Shown piece by piece: positions 1-19,457 of a DNA stretch of 31,006 nt (the first letter of the stretch is position 1; the number at the start of each line of letters is the position of its first letter). Where the stretch lies: the NCBI GenBank assembly GCA_905250885.1, contig CAJNOQ010001491.1:1-31006 (forward strand), in the 5' to 3' direction. Source of the DNA: Didymodactylos carnosus. Taxonomy: Eukaryota; Rotifera; Eurotatoria; Philodinida; Philodinidae. The notes below the pieces were generated by a model. That model saw nothing but the letters and a program-made list of their open reading frames with translations, ran no database searches and had not been told where the DNA came from. Made by a program: the position numbers and the translations under genes.

Positions 1-1704
1 GAGTCTAAAACATTAGATTGGGTAGAAAATAATAAAAAACACTAAATAGTTGGATTGTCAGTTGAATCCACATTTTATTTGTTTCATATTCTGTTGAGTA
101 GAGAAAAGTTTTTTCTCCTAGATTGTTTTACACAGTCCGTAAATATCAGATTGTTCCTTGCCATTTGAATAAAGCTCCTACAGTTCTCCTATCCTGAAAC
201 ACTTCATAGAAAATGTAGTTGTTATTAAAATAGTTTTTTCTTGAGGGTAGAAAAGAATTGTCTTGTTTTACAGCAATTTTTTTATTCTATCGTCAAAGCT
301 GACGTCGATAATTTTTCTTTATTCATCGTCGGGTTTGGTTATGTAGATACTTTGTCTATGTACTTTGTAAAGTGTACGTAGATATAAGCTTGTAACCCAC
401 ATCTCATTTCTTTTTCTTTTTTTTCTTTTATTCGAGGTCAATTTAGTACGTACACAAAAAAATGCATTTTATGTGTTTGAGTCACACTATTTTAAATCTT
501 TCAGTGTGTATGTTGGTATCGAATTTTCTGCTCTTGTGTCGGTCGAGATACAACCAGTAATCGTTCTTCTTTTTTTCTACAAATCATAAACAACGAAAAG
601 CATCAAAAGAACGTATTTTGATTGGTTGTTATTTTTTTTTTTGTCTTTTCATCGTTACGATGTGTTATTACTCTTGCATCAATATTCTCCTTTCATTTCT
701 TTTCGTAGTAGCATGGACGAGCACACTTACTGTTCTTATTCGAAAAAAAGACAAAAAGAAAATACGTCGGATCCTAATTTTCAAAACAAGTTTTAAAATA
801 AAAATCATATTTAAAAACTATCTGATATTTATTACTATCAACAGATATATGTAAAGGACTTCTTACTATATCTGTATACGAGTAAGAATCATGGTCGCTA
901 TAGGTGGAGACATTTTGTGTGGTGTGGTTGCCAGTGTATGTGTGTATGTTTCTCTCTCTCTCTCCTCTTTGCTGATTGCATTTATATATTTTGTGCATAG
1001 AGACTCTCTCATCGGGTTTGTTCTCGTCATTCGTTTGATTTTCATCTGCACTGTGCAGTCGTTTGTCGTCATATTTCTAGTTTATATTTTTTTCTACAAA
1101 CCTTTTTTCACAAAGAAAACCTATATAGTATATGTTAAATCAGTTGAAAATGATTTTTTATTTTACAAAATACGATTCTGGAGTAACTTGAACAAAAAAT
1201 CATGGAAATTTTATGCTAAAAACATAGTAAGTAGAAGGATTAAACTTGTTAGAACTTCAGTAATAGTGTGGGTGTGTTGTGATAATGTGAGAAAATTTTT
1301 GTGTCTCCACCAGTACGATTCTTATGATTCTTAAAATGTTTTAATTACTATAAATGTGAAACATATCATAATTAAATTTATAAAAAAAAGCAGAAAACAT
1401 GATAAATGGAGAAAACTTTGGATTTAAAACAAGTATAATTTGCTGATATTTAATAATAATAATTTATGATCATCATTTACATTCGTATTATTTATATCTA
1501 TTGGTTTAACTTAAAAAAAAATTGTGCAATTTGTCATACTTTCTAGTTGGAGAGTAGATAGGATTGTACGATGTCTTTGAGAGTGGCGACAAGTTTTGAT
1601 TGATACGTATATCGATCATATGTGAATGTGTATTGAAAGTAATCTCGCAAATTTATCAAGAAAAAGCATCGCTTTCAAAGCAATTATGGATGAACAATTG
1701 ATCA
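1..1704. other. AT-rich stretch without a recognisable gene
   Basis: I see no exon-like sequence here. A 147-codon open frame at 891-1334 (plus) starts with hydrophobic residues, but it is made largely of T-rich sequence and a (TC)n run at about 949-964, and resembles nothing I know. T-rich tracts are frequent (about 409-430 and 630-645). The stretch may be intergenic, or part of a long intron of the gene whose last exon lies at 4396-4572. Confidence 0.5.
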
Positions 1705-1870
1705 CAGTGGCGGATATAGGTGGGATGAGGTGTAGACCGTATATACTCTGAAAAAATTCATTTCATATTATTTCGTTCAACCTCAAAACTGAGTTTTGTT
1801 TTCATTGATATTAATTGTGTTTTTGCTTCTTATCCATTTCGCTCATGAGAATATTATGAGTCCGCCACTG
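1705..1870. mobile_element. hAT-type MITE with 8-bp target duplication
   Basis: The element begins CAGTGGCGGA and ends TCCGCCACTG, a perfect 10-base terminal inverted repeat of the kind found on many hAT elements. It is flanked by attgatca (1697-1704) and aatgatca (1871-1878), an 8-base target duplication with one mismatch, and 8 bases is the hAT hallmark. At 166 bases with no coding potential, it is a non-autonomous miniature copy needing a transposase supplied elsewhere. The near-intact duplication suggests a fairly recent insertion. Confidence 0.75.
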
Positions 1871-1878
1871 AATGATCA

Positions 1879-4395
1879 GCATTTAAAAATATCTCACTGC
1901 AATTCAAAGATGCATCCGATAGCATTGTTGAGAAGAAGAAAAAACAAATTTATCGAACGTTTAGCATTCATGATGGATAATCTCGATTGTCATCAGTATA
2001 CTTGCTTCAATAGCACAAGTGCATTTTCGTATTAAAGCAGTAATCAAAAAATTCATTCTAAGAAAACGAAACCACTCAAGATGAAACCATACAAATATGA
2101 AGTAACTAGGCAATTAAAACATTTAGGTCGAACTTCAGTACATATCTCTCTATGGTAGTTATATAATTAAACATGCTAATTTGGAAATATGTCAACTATG
2201 CCATCGATGCGGAGTATGCATTAGAGAATGCGGTTGCTTTTCGCAAGATTCAAGCTTGTAGTTTTAAATTGTTTTATTTGACGCTGTTTAGTTTTACACT
2301 ACAATAATACGCACATGTAAAGCGTTTTAATAACGTGTAGTTGAGTGGGATATCTACTAGCTGCTGAGTTCTTTATTTCAATTTAAAATTGAGCTAGACT
2401 GAAGTCTGTATAACTGAGACAATAATAATTAGTTGCGTCTAAGTAATCATGAGAACTATTGTTTTGTTTTGAGATTGAGAAAATAACGGTTTACCTTTTC
2501 GACAAGAATACTTATTTTTGGTATGGAAAGTCTTGTGGAGTTCGATTTTCTTTTCTTGAGATGTCTCTGCTAATATCAGTCGGGATGATTATTGGTACAA
2601 AGTTATATTCAACAATCAGAATAATTAGTCATGTCGTTTACACAAGTGGTTTTAAACATCGGTGGTTCTGTTAGACAGTGCTCATAAACGTTATTAAACC
2701 TCAAAAATTCATTGTTTGACTTTTTGTCATTGTTAACAGTTTTGAAAGTAAGACTAAAAATTTAAATTCTTTCATCATACTTTTAAAGCTGATAAATTAT
2801 TCAAAGGAGACTAATAAGGAAACTTATATTGGTTAGATTTAGGCATGCACCGATTATAACCGATTAAAATTACGCACTTTGTTTGTAATAAGTTCTTTTC
2901 CATGCAAATTTTTGTAACAATTGGGTTTTTGTAGAGCAAACATTTTTCTACACGATAGAAGTATTCTTCGTGGATCTAAGATGAAAAAAAGATTTCTTAA
3001 AAGTCCCATGATAGATTATTACCGATTCACGGGTCTTTATCGAAAAGCGATTGCAGCAGAAACAGAAAACATGAAGACTTCCGCCATAGCTCACCTTGTA
3101 CAAAAATGTTGGCTCTACAAAACCCAGTCGTGAGAAAATTTGAATATGCATACTTTTCATGCGATCAGTTGCAGGAAAAAGGTGAAATTTATCGATTATA
3201 ACTGGTGCATGCTTAATTCATACGATCACTTTGCCGATATTTTGTTTACATCAAATATTTTTTTGTCATTTGTTTATCCTTTTACTTCCTGTTATTTCGG
3301 TTGGTTTTTACTAGTTCTGCTATTTAGAAAAACTAATTTAATGTCAGACAAGTCGTATATTAGCCCTTATCTGATTTGTTGCTTATCCAAATTAAACTAA
3401 CATTAATATCTTCATAATGTTATATTCATTGATTATGCATCATGTGAATCGCGAGTTTTATAACATAAGTTTAAAACTTTCGAGAATTTAAAATCTTATA
3501 AATGTGTGATCTGTTGAACGACTGTAAGGAGAGAGTAAAACATCTTGAATAGCCGTATTATTTAACGAAGTTAAAACTGACTGACAATTTGATTCAGTAA
3601 TTTCAGAAGTTCAAATAAATGGTCAGCATATCGTTGTACATTGCAGATTGTAGTTATCTAAAGAAGTTTTTATTTTATTTTATGATACCTTTAAAAGTGT
3701 TTGCTATCTCTTAATAATACTGTGGAATTTAGAGAGAGCATTATGTAAACAAAGCTAAATTTCTGAGTTAATTTTTTGACTCTAAACGTAATGTTTTAAA
3801 TCTCATTTACTTCATTTAGTGACGTAAATGATCAAATCGTTAAATCCAATAGCCATGTCTTAGAATTATAAATATTGACTGTTACATTGTTTTCACATTT
3901 GATCAATTTATTTGTGATTCATTGTTGTCCTAGATTTTATAAACATTGTTTACAATTTATTTTTATTGACGTTGTTTATAATCATCAGTCATAGATTGTG
4001 GGATTTTTGGGCTTTTTACTGACTTTAAAACTCTTGTTTGAAATTGAACTAAAATTTGACTCAGTGCATCCCTTCTATCATTATATATCACTTTTTATTT
4101 TGAATACTATGTATTGGACAATAATATTCCGATAATTTATTCTATGTCTTCTGTATGTAAACGTGCTAATCCTCGAAAACTGCGCATATAATTTTGTTAG
4201 AAAAAGATCTGAAATATATGAACAGAGAGATAATAAGACATTGAGTATTTATAAAATGTAGAATTAATTATTTTTGTACTGAAAAAAAACAAATACTTTG
4301 CTGATTTTTATCTTTTTAAAAGTTTGACACCGCTGTTCATAATTTCAACATAACTAAGCTTATTTACGATTTATTTTCTTTTTATTACATTGTAG
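1879..4395. other. Non-coding stretch before the terminal exon
   Basis: Apart from the small foldback at 2920-3128, nothing gene-like is visible. Short open frames at 2459-2674 and 3140-3400 have no recognisable protein character. At least the right part must be intron, because 4391-4395 is the 3' splice site of the exon at 4396. No donor with convincing coding sequence before it could be found, so the preceding exon may lie left of the window. Confidence 0.45.
2920..3128. repeat. Imperfect foldback element
   Basis: The left arm at about 2921-2952 (core TTTTTGTAGAGC) pairs with the complement of about 3098-3127 (core GCTCTACAAAA). Weaker pairing continues inwards. Arms of about 30 bases enclosing about 145 bases give a small MITE-like hairpin. 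No clear target duplication is visible, so the family is unknown. The overlapping 70-codon open frames on both strands are by-products of this inverted structure. Confidence 0.45.
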
Positions 4396-4572
4396 AATAT
4401 GGGTTTTGGTACTCGACCAATGGGAAACACATCAACTTATCCGATGTCGTCATCTCAAACAAATCCGTTTGCTGTACAACCGCAATCAAATAATTTTGGT
4501 GGTTTATCTCAACAGCAACCTCAAACAAAACAACAACAACAATTAATTGATGATCCATTTGGAAATTTATAA
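4396..4572 (+). CDS. Terminal coding exon, likely endocytic adaptor protein (partial)
   Basis: A pyrimidine-rich tract ending in TAG (4393-4395) precedes 59 in-frame codons closing with TAA at 4570-4572. The peptide is rich in Q, N, S, G and M. It contains NPF (about residue 24), the short motif bound by EH domains, and DPF just before the C-terminus, the motif bound by the AP-2 alpha appendage. Unstructured tails carrying both motifs are typical of clathrin adaptors such as AP180/PICALM, epsin or Numb. The assignment is therefore to a functional class and not to a gene. The structured N-terminal domain that would decide it is not in the window. Phase 0 at the splice junction is assumed. The open frame on the opposite strand over this exon is a shadow. 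Confidence 0.55.
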   Translation, partial: NMGFGTRPMGNTSTYPMSSSQTNPFAVQPQSNNFGGLSQQQPQTKQQQQLIDDPFGNL

Positions 4573-5205
4573 AATACAAAATTTTAATAATTTAAGAAAC
4601 TAATTGACCAAATCAAAACTAAACTTTTACATTAATCCTCCTTCGTTATGTGCAATTATTTGTTTGTATACATTCCGAGATTAGAGTTTTTCCTTTCACT
4701 ATTTTCTTTGTTGTTATTGTTGTGTCTAGTCACAGTTACTCATTCTCCACTTTTCTTCTAGAAGCTCACTTATAGATGGAAAATATTTATTTAAATGCGT
4801 CTTGTCGTAAACCCAAGTATAAAAATTTTTCTTGTCTTTGTCGTAATGCTTTTTAGTGTTATCTCCTTTTTCTTCTTTTTTCTTGAGCATATTTTTATTT
4901 ATTAAGTATAAATAATTTAATCACTTAAGCGTGTCTATTTCTCTACTTTATTTTTTTTTTTTTGTGTGTGTGTGCCCGGTTTAGTGAGAATTTGGTGTGT
5001 GTGTGTGTGTTGTTTGATGGCATACACAGATGCACGCAGAAACGAATTAAAAAATTTAATACATTTTTTTGTTGGTGATTTTACCTTTGTTTAAAAATTA
5101 AACGATGTCGTACGTAGAAAAAGTGGCTAATTTCTTTTTTACAATATCAAAGGGAAAAGTAAAAGTTGGAAAATTTGATAGAGAATATGTATACATTTGA
5201 CAAGA
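4573..5205. other. 3' flank with GT microsatellite
   Basis: This is presumably the 3' untranslated region and flank of the exon before it. It is strongly T-rich and contains interrupted (GT)n runs at about 4963-4974 and 4995-5011 following a poly-T tract. No further gene is recognisable. Confidence 0.5.
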
Positions 5206-5382
5206 ATGAACATCGAATATTTTAGGTAAGATTAATATTGTATTATTATAACTATGAGAAATGATTATTAATTTATTTTATGTGGTTTACTTGTAGGTTC
5301 AAGAAAATGGCATGGTTTGATTGGTTATTGTACAAATATCTAATTGGATATTATCATCTCACTCAACAATTCATTTCATCAG
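5206..5382 (+). CDS. Candidate 5' end of a small unidentified gene
   Basis: ATG at 5206 opens six codons. A canonical-looking 71-base intron (GTAAGA donor at 5226, TTGTAG acceptor ending 5296) then joins in frame to 5297-5382. That segment reads RFKKMAWFDWLLYKYL and ends at a possible GTATTG donor (5383). The peptide is aromatic and hydrophobic, like the start of a membrane or secreted protein. A possible third exon begins at 5773 (acceptor TTTTCAG) in matching phase and runs to TGA at 5928, but it is T-rich and could be chance. Reading through 5383 instead gives a stop near 5498. I recognise no family. It could also be fortuitous sequence, or part of the 5' leader of the CHD1 gene. Confidence 0.22.
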
Positions 5383-6806
5383 GTATTGTGAAATTGTATA
5401 TTTTTTCTATTCTTTGGGTCAGTCGTTTATCTAATGGTACTTTTAATTGCAAAAAAGACGTTTGTAAAAAGCTTAGGAGATTTAAATTTCCCACTTAGGA
5501 TTTTTTTTCACATGTAATTTACATTCATCAGGACAGACTTGAAAAAAGTTTATTCTGAACAAAATAATTACTCACGTAAGGGAAAATAATTTTTGTAGTA
5601 GTAGTTCAATTTATATTTCTTATTTTTAAAATGTGATGAATAATGATATAGATCAGTAGATTCAACTTTCTTTGTTTGAATAGATAATGTTCAAGTGAAA
5701 TGTTGTCCTAGTCAGATGAGAACAAAAATTTGTACATCTTTCTTTCTCATAGACCAAAAATTTTCTTTTCAGATCTAACCGTTGCATTAATTTTCTTTAA
5801 AAAATACACCACCTTGTTATTTCATACTCGAAATATTTTTTTTTATCTTTTTTACCTCAGAGAGTATACTAGGATTAAAATATCATGTTTCACTATTGAG
5901 TTGAATCTTCAGGATTCTTCATATTGATTTGATGAAGACTCACTAGATTGTCATTATCAGATGTTCTTACCACAACTAATTTGTTTCCGTTGGTTTTTTT
6001 CGTAATTTTTGGTTCAATTTTGCATAACTCTGCAAGAAAATATTTCTTTTACAAGCTCTTGTTCATAATTATTTATGCTAATAAGTGATATTTTATTCAT
6101 TTATTTAATTATTATGAGACAAATATTTGGGTAAATCTAACAATTGAATTGCTGCTTAATGAGCCGATAAATTTTTATGACTATTTTAACTTTTTATCTG
6201 GTTTGTGAAACTCCTTTTGGGGTAAAATCTAAACATCTATGATTTTTGTACTATGATCAAGTTTATCTATTAAATCTAAATGTGCCCTTTGAGTAAAACG
6301 TATTGAGAAAATTGAAGCGACATCGCAGTGTATGCAATAATCATACATTTAACAAGTATACAATGCAGTGAAACAAGATAGAGCCGCAACAATTCACTTG
6401 GCGATTATATTTCTCTTTCAAATGATAAAATGCATCGATGTTTAATAAAGGCGAGTACAGTGTGCACGAGTGTGTAATATGTGTTTTTCTGTTTTTTATT
6501 GGTCTAAAATAGTGTATAGACATTATTTTTATTATTGTTCGAAGGAGGTTTTTATACATCGTCACCAAGATGGCTGCTATACTTATAAGCATGCATATGT
6601 GTCGCTGTAAGAATAGGGAAAAACATATGTTTTTCTTTATTAAACAGGAAACAGTAATGAGATAATAATTTTTAAATCATTAAAAATATTCTAAATATAT
6701 ATTGAATATTACAACTATCTACAATATTTTTCAAACAATAGAATACATATTGTCACATATATATGTACCAAGTAGATTTCAAATTTTTCTAAAATTTTTT
6801 TAGATC
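5383..6806. other. Non-coding stretch upstream of CHD1
   Basis: No convincing exon is visible. The 3' end must be intron, because the first CHD1 coding exon is preceded by a T-rich tract and TAG (6801-6803) only three bases before its ATG. The CHD1 promoter and at least one untranslated exon should therefore lie further upstream, but I cannot place them. An 83-codon minus-strand open frame (6341-6592) shows no recognisable protein character. Confidence 0.45.
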
Positions 6807-15278
<8,472 letters not shown>

Positions 15279-15709
15279 ACTTCGTTTTTTTTATTATTAT
15301 TATTCTCATGTGATATTGTTTTTTTGTTTTTGTTTTCCTGAATACGCGATATTCTATGAAGGTTTATCGTCATCCAAAAACAATTTATTTTAGTTTTTTC
15401 GCACTACACATTTTGACATGTATTCGCCGGTCATTTTGTTTTTCTGCCTCTCAGCGATTCCCGTCTTTTTTTGTCACAGTGATAGATTCTTTGTTTTTGT
15501 TGTTAAAAAAAGAAGTAACCAACTATTCGTTACATCTTCTTGTACGTGCAGAGAGAGTGAGAGAGAGAAATTACTTATTTTTTTTGCGTTAATGTGACGT
15601 TTTTTTCTCTGTGTTTGTATATTGTTGCTTTATTCTTTGCGTATAACATGAATTTATTCTGTTTTTCATATATAACAATATCATATAGCTAGATAGAGAT
15701 GATGCATGT
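15279..15709 (+). other. CHD1 3' flank
   Basis: T-rich sequence, presumably 3' untranslated, with (TTA)n at about 15288-15303. No AATAAA lies close to the stop. The first perfect AATAAA I find downstream on this strand is at 16040-16045, beyond the duplicated 180-base block, so the true end of the transcript is uncertain. Confidence 0.5.
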
Positions 15710-15889
15710 ATAGTTAACTACTTCCCATTGTTGATACTTTTTTTGTTTGTTTCTTTTTGTCTTTACTGATTAAAAATTATTGAAAAAATGGATCTCGTGA
15801 TTAGATCTAAACGATAAAAATTAACCTTTATTTAGAAATATGATTGTGAGTAGCAGGATGTGTCTTGGGATTCTATAGTATAGATGACC
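15710..15889. repeat. 180-bp duplicated block, copy A
   Basis: This block is nearly identical, in the same orientation, to 19547-19726: I count about four substitutions in 180 bases and no gaps. Both copies begin at the palindrome TAGTTAACTA or its variant and end at GATGACC. No coding potential and no clear target duplication flank it. It lies 432 bases past the CHD1 stop and may be in its 3' untranslated region. Confidence 0.85.
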
Positions 15890-16473
15890 ACTTCAAAGAT
15901 CACTCTACTCTGCTGGTCAATTATACATGACTAGCTTTCTCCGTTTCCAATATCTTCACATTGGAAATCTTTAATATTTTTCAAAAATTTTTGTTTCATA
16001 TATATATCGTTCAATACTGTTTTTGTTTAATTTGTGTTGAATAAATTTTTTCTGGAAAGAAAAAATAATCTATTTGGAAATCAAAGTTAGGTAAAAGGTC
16101 TGTATTTGGAACATAAATATAAATATAAATAGCACTAATTCTATACAGTGATATGGTAGATGTAATCCACGTAAACATGTACCTAGGTAAAAAATGTACG
16201 GTACGAAACCATAAAAACCAGTCACGTACTAAAATAATTCCAATTGTACCAGGTTCGTATGATATGGTCACTATGCTGCGGGACTATGTTATGAATTTCG
16301 TATTTTCATCAAAAGAAACGACGCTCGCCCGTAAAATAGCTGTATTTCACTGACCATTAACAGCCAGCTTACAGAATTTATACCGTAGATAGAGTAGAGT
16401 CATGGCTATATTTTGGTGAAAAGAAAACGTTTTCATCTCGGGAAAGGGTGGCGCTGCTTTTGTGGTGTTATAA

Positions 16474-16638
16474 GACCTTGTACGAGTTATCAATAACGTT
16501 CAACAACAGCAACAAAGTCAGAATCAGAATCAAGATCAAAGTAGTACATCAAGTAATTTGATCACAACAACTCCGAGTGGTTCGTTCAATATTCAATCAC
16601 CGTTATATCATGGAAAAGAGGGTGAAAACGTTAGATGA
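16474..16638 (+). pseudogene. Gag-like retroelement fragment
   Basis: Between in-frame stops at 16471 and 16636, this 54-codon frame reads as real protein: a Q/N/S-rich stretch followed by FNIQSPLYHGKEGENV. The second part resembles the start of the gag capsid domain of Ty3/gypsy-type elements, where a phrase like F-x-G-x-x-x-E-N-V precedes W-L. The frame stops exactly where that domain should continue. No protease, reverse transcriptase or LTR is visible nearby. I read it as a truncated gag relic; an orphan exon of a host Q-rich protein is the alternative. Confidence 0.35.
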
Positions 16639-16664
16639 GAGGCCCCATCCCATCTACCCTCACC

Positions 16665-16805
16665 TGTTGCGAACTCAAAAAGATAGCAGAAGCTAAGAGA
16701 TCAAATCTTCTGCTCTCATCTCCCCTCATGAAATTAGATGAGAGTAGCAGGTTTGATTTCGCCGCGAACTTAACTTCTGCTATTTAACTTAAATTCTCCG
16801 CGAAC
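16665..16805. repeat. Imperfect foldback, arms about 50 bp
   Basis: The left arm contains TAGCAGAAGCTAAG and CTCATCT; the right arm carries their complement, AGATGAG then CTTAACTTCTGCTA. The arms meet around CCCCTCATGAAATT (16722-16735). It directly follows the gag-like fragment. Confidence 0.5.
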
Positions 16806-17400
16806 GCGAAACTGTCAATAAATGAAATCTCAATAGAAATACTGGGCAGTATGAAAGATATGAAAGTAAGATTAATCGAATCGGGCCTTGGAGGCGCGTA
16901 ATGTCATATGTGTTATACAAGCCAACAGGACGGGAATGATAAAAATAAAATTTTAGATAAACGGAACAACGCTAAAAGAAAGCTTTTAAATAGAAAATGC
17001 ACTTGATCTTCTATTTTCTTTCTCTATGTTTAGATAGCGATACAGAAACAGCGCTATATTGCTATTTCTTGGCTGTATCAAAAGTTAGATTTTAAGAACA
17101 AAAATGAGTAATATAGCAACTTGGTGAAAATAAAACTTTTTATTGCAAAAAAATTTACTATTGACTTTTTTTCGTTTACGGACATTTAAGAGGGGGCTCT
17201 CTCCCTTTTATTTCGGTATGTTGTACAGTTTGATGGGCTACTCCAGAATAACCTCCCTTTATGGGGTCACAAACAAAAAAAGTGATCAAAACTGAAGTAC
17301 AAAAGTTTTTTTCCCATGTATTTTGCTGGGCTGAAAAAGTATTTTGAAAAAAACCTTGTCAAAAATTCTGCAAAAACGGTTCATGGTGGAAAATAACTTT
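16806..17400. other. Spacer with no gene
   Basis: No exon-like sequence is visible. It contains scattered short hairpins, for example around 17035-17085, and is probably repeat-derived like its surroundings. Confidence 0.4.
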
Positions 17401-17611
17401 TGCAACAAAAAATGTGCGCAATGGCCGACTGCGGGGAATAATGTTGTCCGATTTTCAAAATTTTCTTCGATATGTTTTAAATTTAAATTCTTTTAAAATT
17501 TAAAACTCAATAAAATTTAATTTTTTTCAAAATTCTCCCATTAACTCTGAAAAACAGCTAACGTTACCTCCCTTCCCCCGCCGTCAGCCATCGCCCAAAA
17601 TTTTTGTAGCA
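17401..17611. repeat. Foldback element, arms about 36 bp
   Basis: 17401-17436 pairs with the complement of 17575-17611 (roughly 75-80 percent match, core GGCCGACTGCGGGG against CCCCCGCCGTCAGCC). The interior is very A/T-rich. These GC-rich arms stand out from the surrounding sequence. Confidence 0.5.
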
Positions 17612-17752
17612 AGACTTTTACTCCATTATGCTTTTGTTATTGCAGGATCTTTGGCAAGAGTTTCACACTGCAGTTAAGGAGTGGCTCCATACACCTTATA
17701 TGTGCACTCAAACTATGCCAGTTTGAAGAGGACGATTGAATTTGAATTTGAA

Positions 17753-17984
17753 GGATTATAACATGGTAGCTAGATAGCCCAAAGTGTTCTCTACAATTCT
17801 GCATAAAGTGGACCTTTCTATCTGTTGTGATTCTCAAATGGCAGGCATTTACCCTTAGAAATGGTAGCCAATTACGAGTGACTGAGGAGAATACCTGCCA
17901 TTCGAGAACCACAACAGACAGAGAGATCTGCCTTGCGCAGAACTATAGAGAACACTTTGGACTATCAAGCTGTCTTGTTATAAT
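17753..17984. repeat. Foldback element, arms about 95 bp
   Basis: 17753-17847 pairs with the complement of 17892-17984 at roughly 75-80 percent identity, with the core CCAAAGTGTTCTCTA matching on both sides. Because of this structure both strands encode similar peptides (a stretch containing REHFGLSS). That is a by-product of the symmetry and not evidence for genes. Confidence 0.7.
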
Positions 17985-18844
17985 TAAAAATCCACCGCAG
18001 ATTCAGAATCTGGCAACTTTATCGCTTTTCATCGTCAGGTATACCACCTGAAAAACCGAGATTTTTAGTACCAAATATAACTGGGATGAAGTAAAGCCTT
18101 CTCTACAAAATGCTGAATTCTCTACAAGGCCTGCATCAAACCTGTACAAAGCGAAACAAAAATATGAAAACAAGAATACTCAACACGTTCAAAAGGACCA
18201 ACTTCCTAGCTCAAAAATGTTTTCGTCGGCTAGTGGATAGGAAAATAAAATAATATAGGCATTTTGTAGCCCTTGAAAAGCGCTATCGATCAAACATCAT
18301 TCGAAAGTTTTTGTGCTCATTCTTACGACGCACACCACTAATCTTCTTTTCCAGATTTTCGAGGAATTAGCTGTTTCAGTCTGCGATTTCGAAGCTCCTG
18401 AGAAAAGAGGCATAACTGCGTCAAAATAACATCTTTTGAGTTCAGGTTTTTATTTAGATGGAAAATGACTATAGTACTTGCCCATTAACAATCAATGTCC
18501 TATCGCATGCAGGCAGATTGTAATTATTTGAATAGTATCATTTTCTCCTAAAAACAAAATAGCATTCTCTCTCACTTACTAAATGTTGTGAGGTAAACTT
18601 ACGTTGATTGCCACTGATATCACGTCTTTGTAAAGACCGAGAGTTTTAAGTGTTTAATTCTTGTATAGTACAAAAAAAGAGGTAGATAATATGGATAGAG
18701 CCCGAATACCATGAGCGACTTTATTTCTGAATATTTTTAAGTAAACATAGTTTATAATTATTATAAAGTTTTTTTTTTGTTTATTTAGTTTTTTAATGGA
18801 CGGACAATCAACTTTTACTTCAAATTCGATTAGTTTTTTCTGGT

Positions 18845-19083
18845 GTGTCAATAATAATTCAAATCTTATTATTTTACTATTGGTCTATCAAAATTTTTAT
18901 AAAAGCTGGTAAAAACGGCTGCTGGGTCTTTGTACCCATTATTAATTTATTTGTTTTGGTTGAAGTTCTAGCATATTACGTTTGTGGGCTTTCTTGTTGT
19001 TTGGTCCCGGTGTATTGTACAAGAGCAAACTGCGTGATTCTATTGCTCTAACTCAGAATAGCATTTAACAGTAACAATGATGG
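18845..19083 (+). pseudogene. Fragment resembling bacterial DUF5684 membrane protein
   Basis: The frame from GTG at 18845 to TAA at 19049-19051 gives a hydrophobic helix, then IKAGKNGCWVFVPIINLFVL and a second hydrophobic stretch with VPV. DUF5684 proteins, which are mainly bacterial, share the order helix, K-A-G-x-x-G-W, (I/V)-P-(I/x)-x-N, helix, VP. Past the stop, the same frame continues LRIAFNSNNDGV, which resembles the next conserved segment of that family, before further stops. No ATG, no splice sites and an internal stop point to a dead copy. A bacterial-type gene in an animal genome would suggest horizontal transfer, which is well documented for bdelloids. The match is from memory and short, so chance is possible. 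Confidence 0.4.
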
Positions 19084-19236
19084 AGTTTAAGTTTGAAAAA
19101 CAGCGTGCTTAACAAGTGGATTTATCATTTGTGAATTTGATTTTCACGAAACTTGTAAAACAAATACAAGAGGTGTTTCTAAAACGCTGAGAACTTGAAA
19201 AGGGTCCCAAGATTTTGGCAACTCTGTTTTACTCTC

Positions 19237-19388
19237 TGAGCACGAAATAGAGAATAGTGGATACATCGTTAGTGTGATGATGGAATATATCAGATAAGGC
19301 ATCTTACTTTTAACATCAAATCTTTTTTATCTCATAGATCGTAACATAAGAACAACGATCTATCCACTATTTACTCTTTCGTGTTCAC
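19237..19388. repeat. Foldback element, arms about 35 bp
   Basis: 19237-19272 (TGAGCACGAAATAGAGAATA and following bases) pairs with the complement of 19351-19388 at roughly 85 percent identity. About 80 bases separate the arms. It lies about 70 bases left of the larger foldback at 19458-19794. Confidence 0.6.
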
Positions 19389-19457
19389 CGATTCACGTTC
19401 TCATTGTACTTTTTAGTCTTATCCAGTAAGTAGAATTTTTCCGTACATAATCTAACA

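Noticed and set aside
891..1334. 147-codon plus-strand open frame with hydrophobic segments
   Set aside because: Driven by T-rich and (TC)n sequence; no recognisable motif, splice context or codon preference like the real genes here.
4963..5011. Tandem GT array as a possible regulatory or CRISPR-like array
   Set aside because: Ordinary dinucleotide microsatellite; no spaced repeats of CRISPR type exist in the window.
16011..16353. Overlapping 86- and 66-codon frames on both strands
   Set aside because: No family resemblance, and no splice or start context; likely chance in spacer DNA.
17637..18051. Similar peptides encoded on both strands
   Set aside because: Explained by the imperfect palindrome at 17753-17984; not two related genes.
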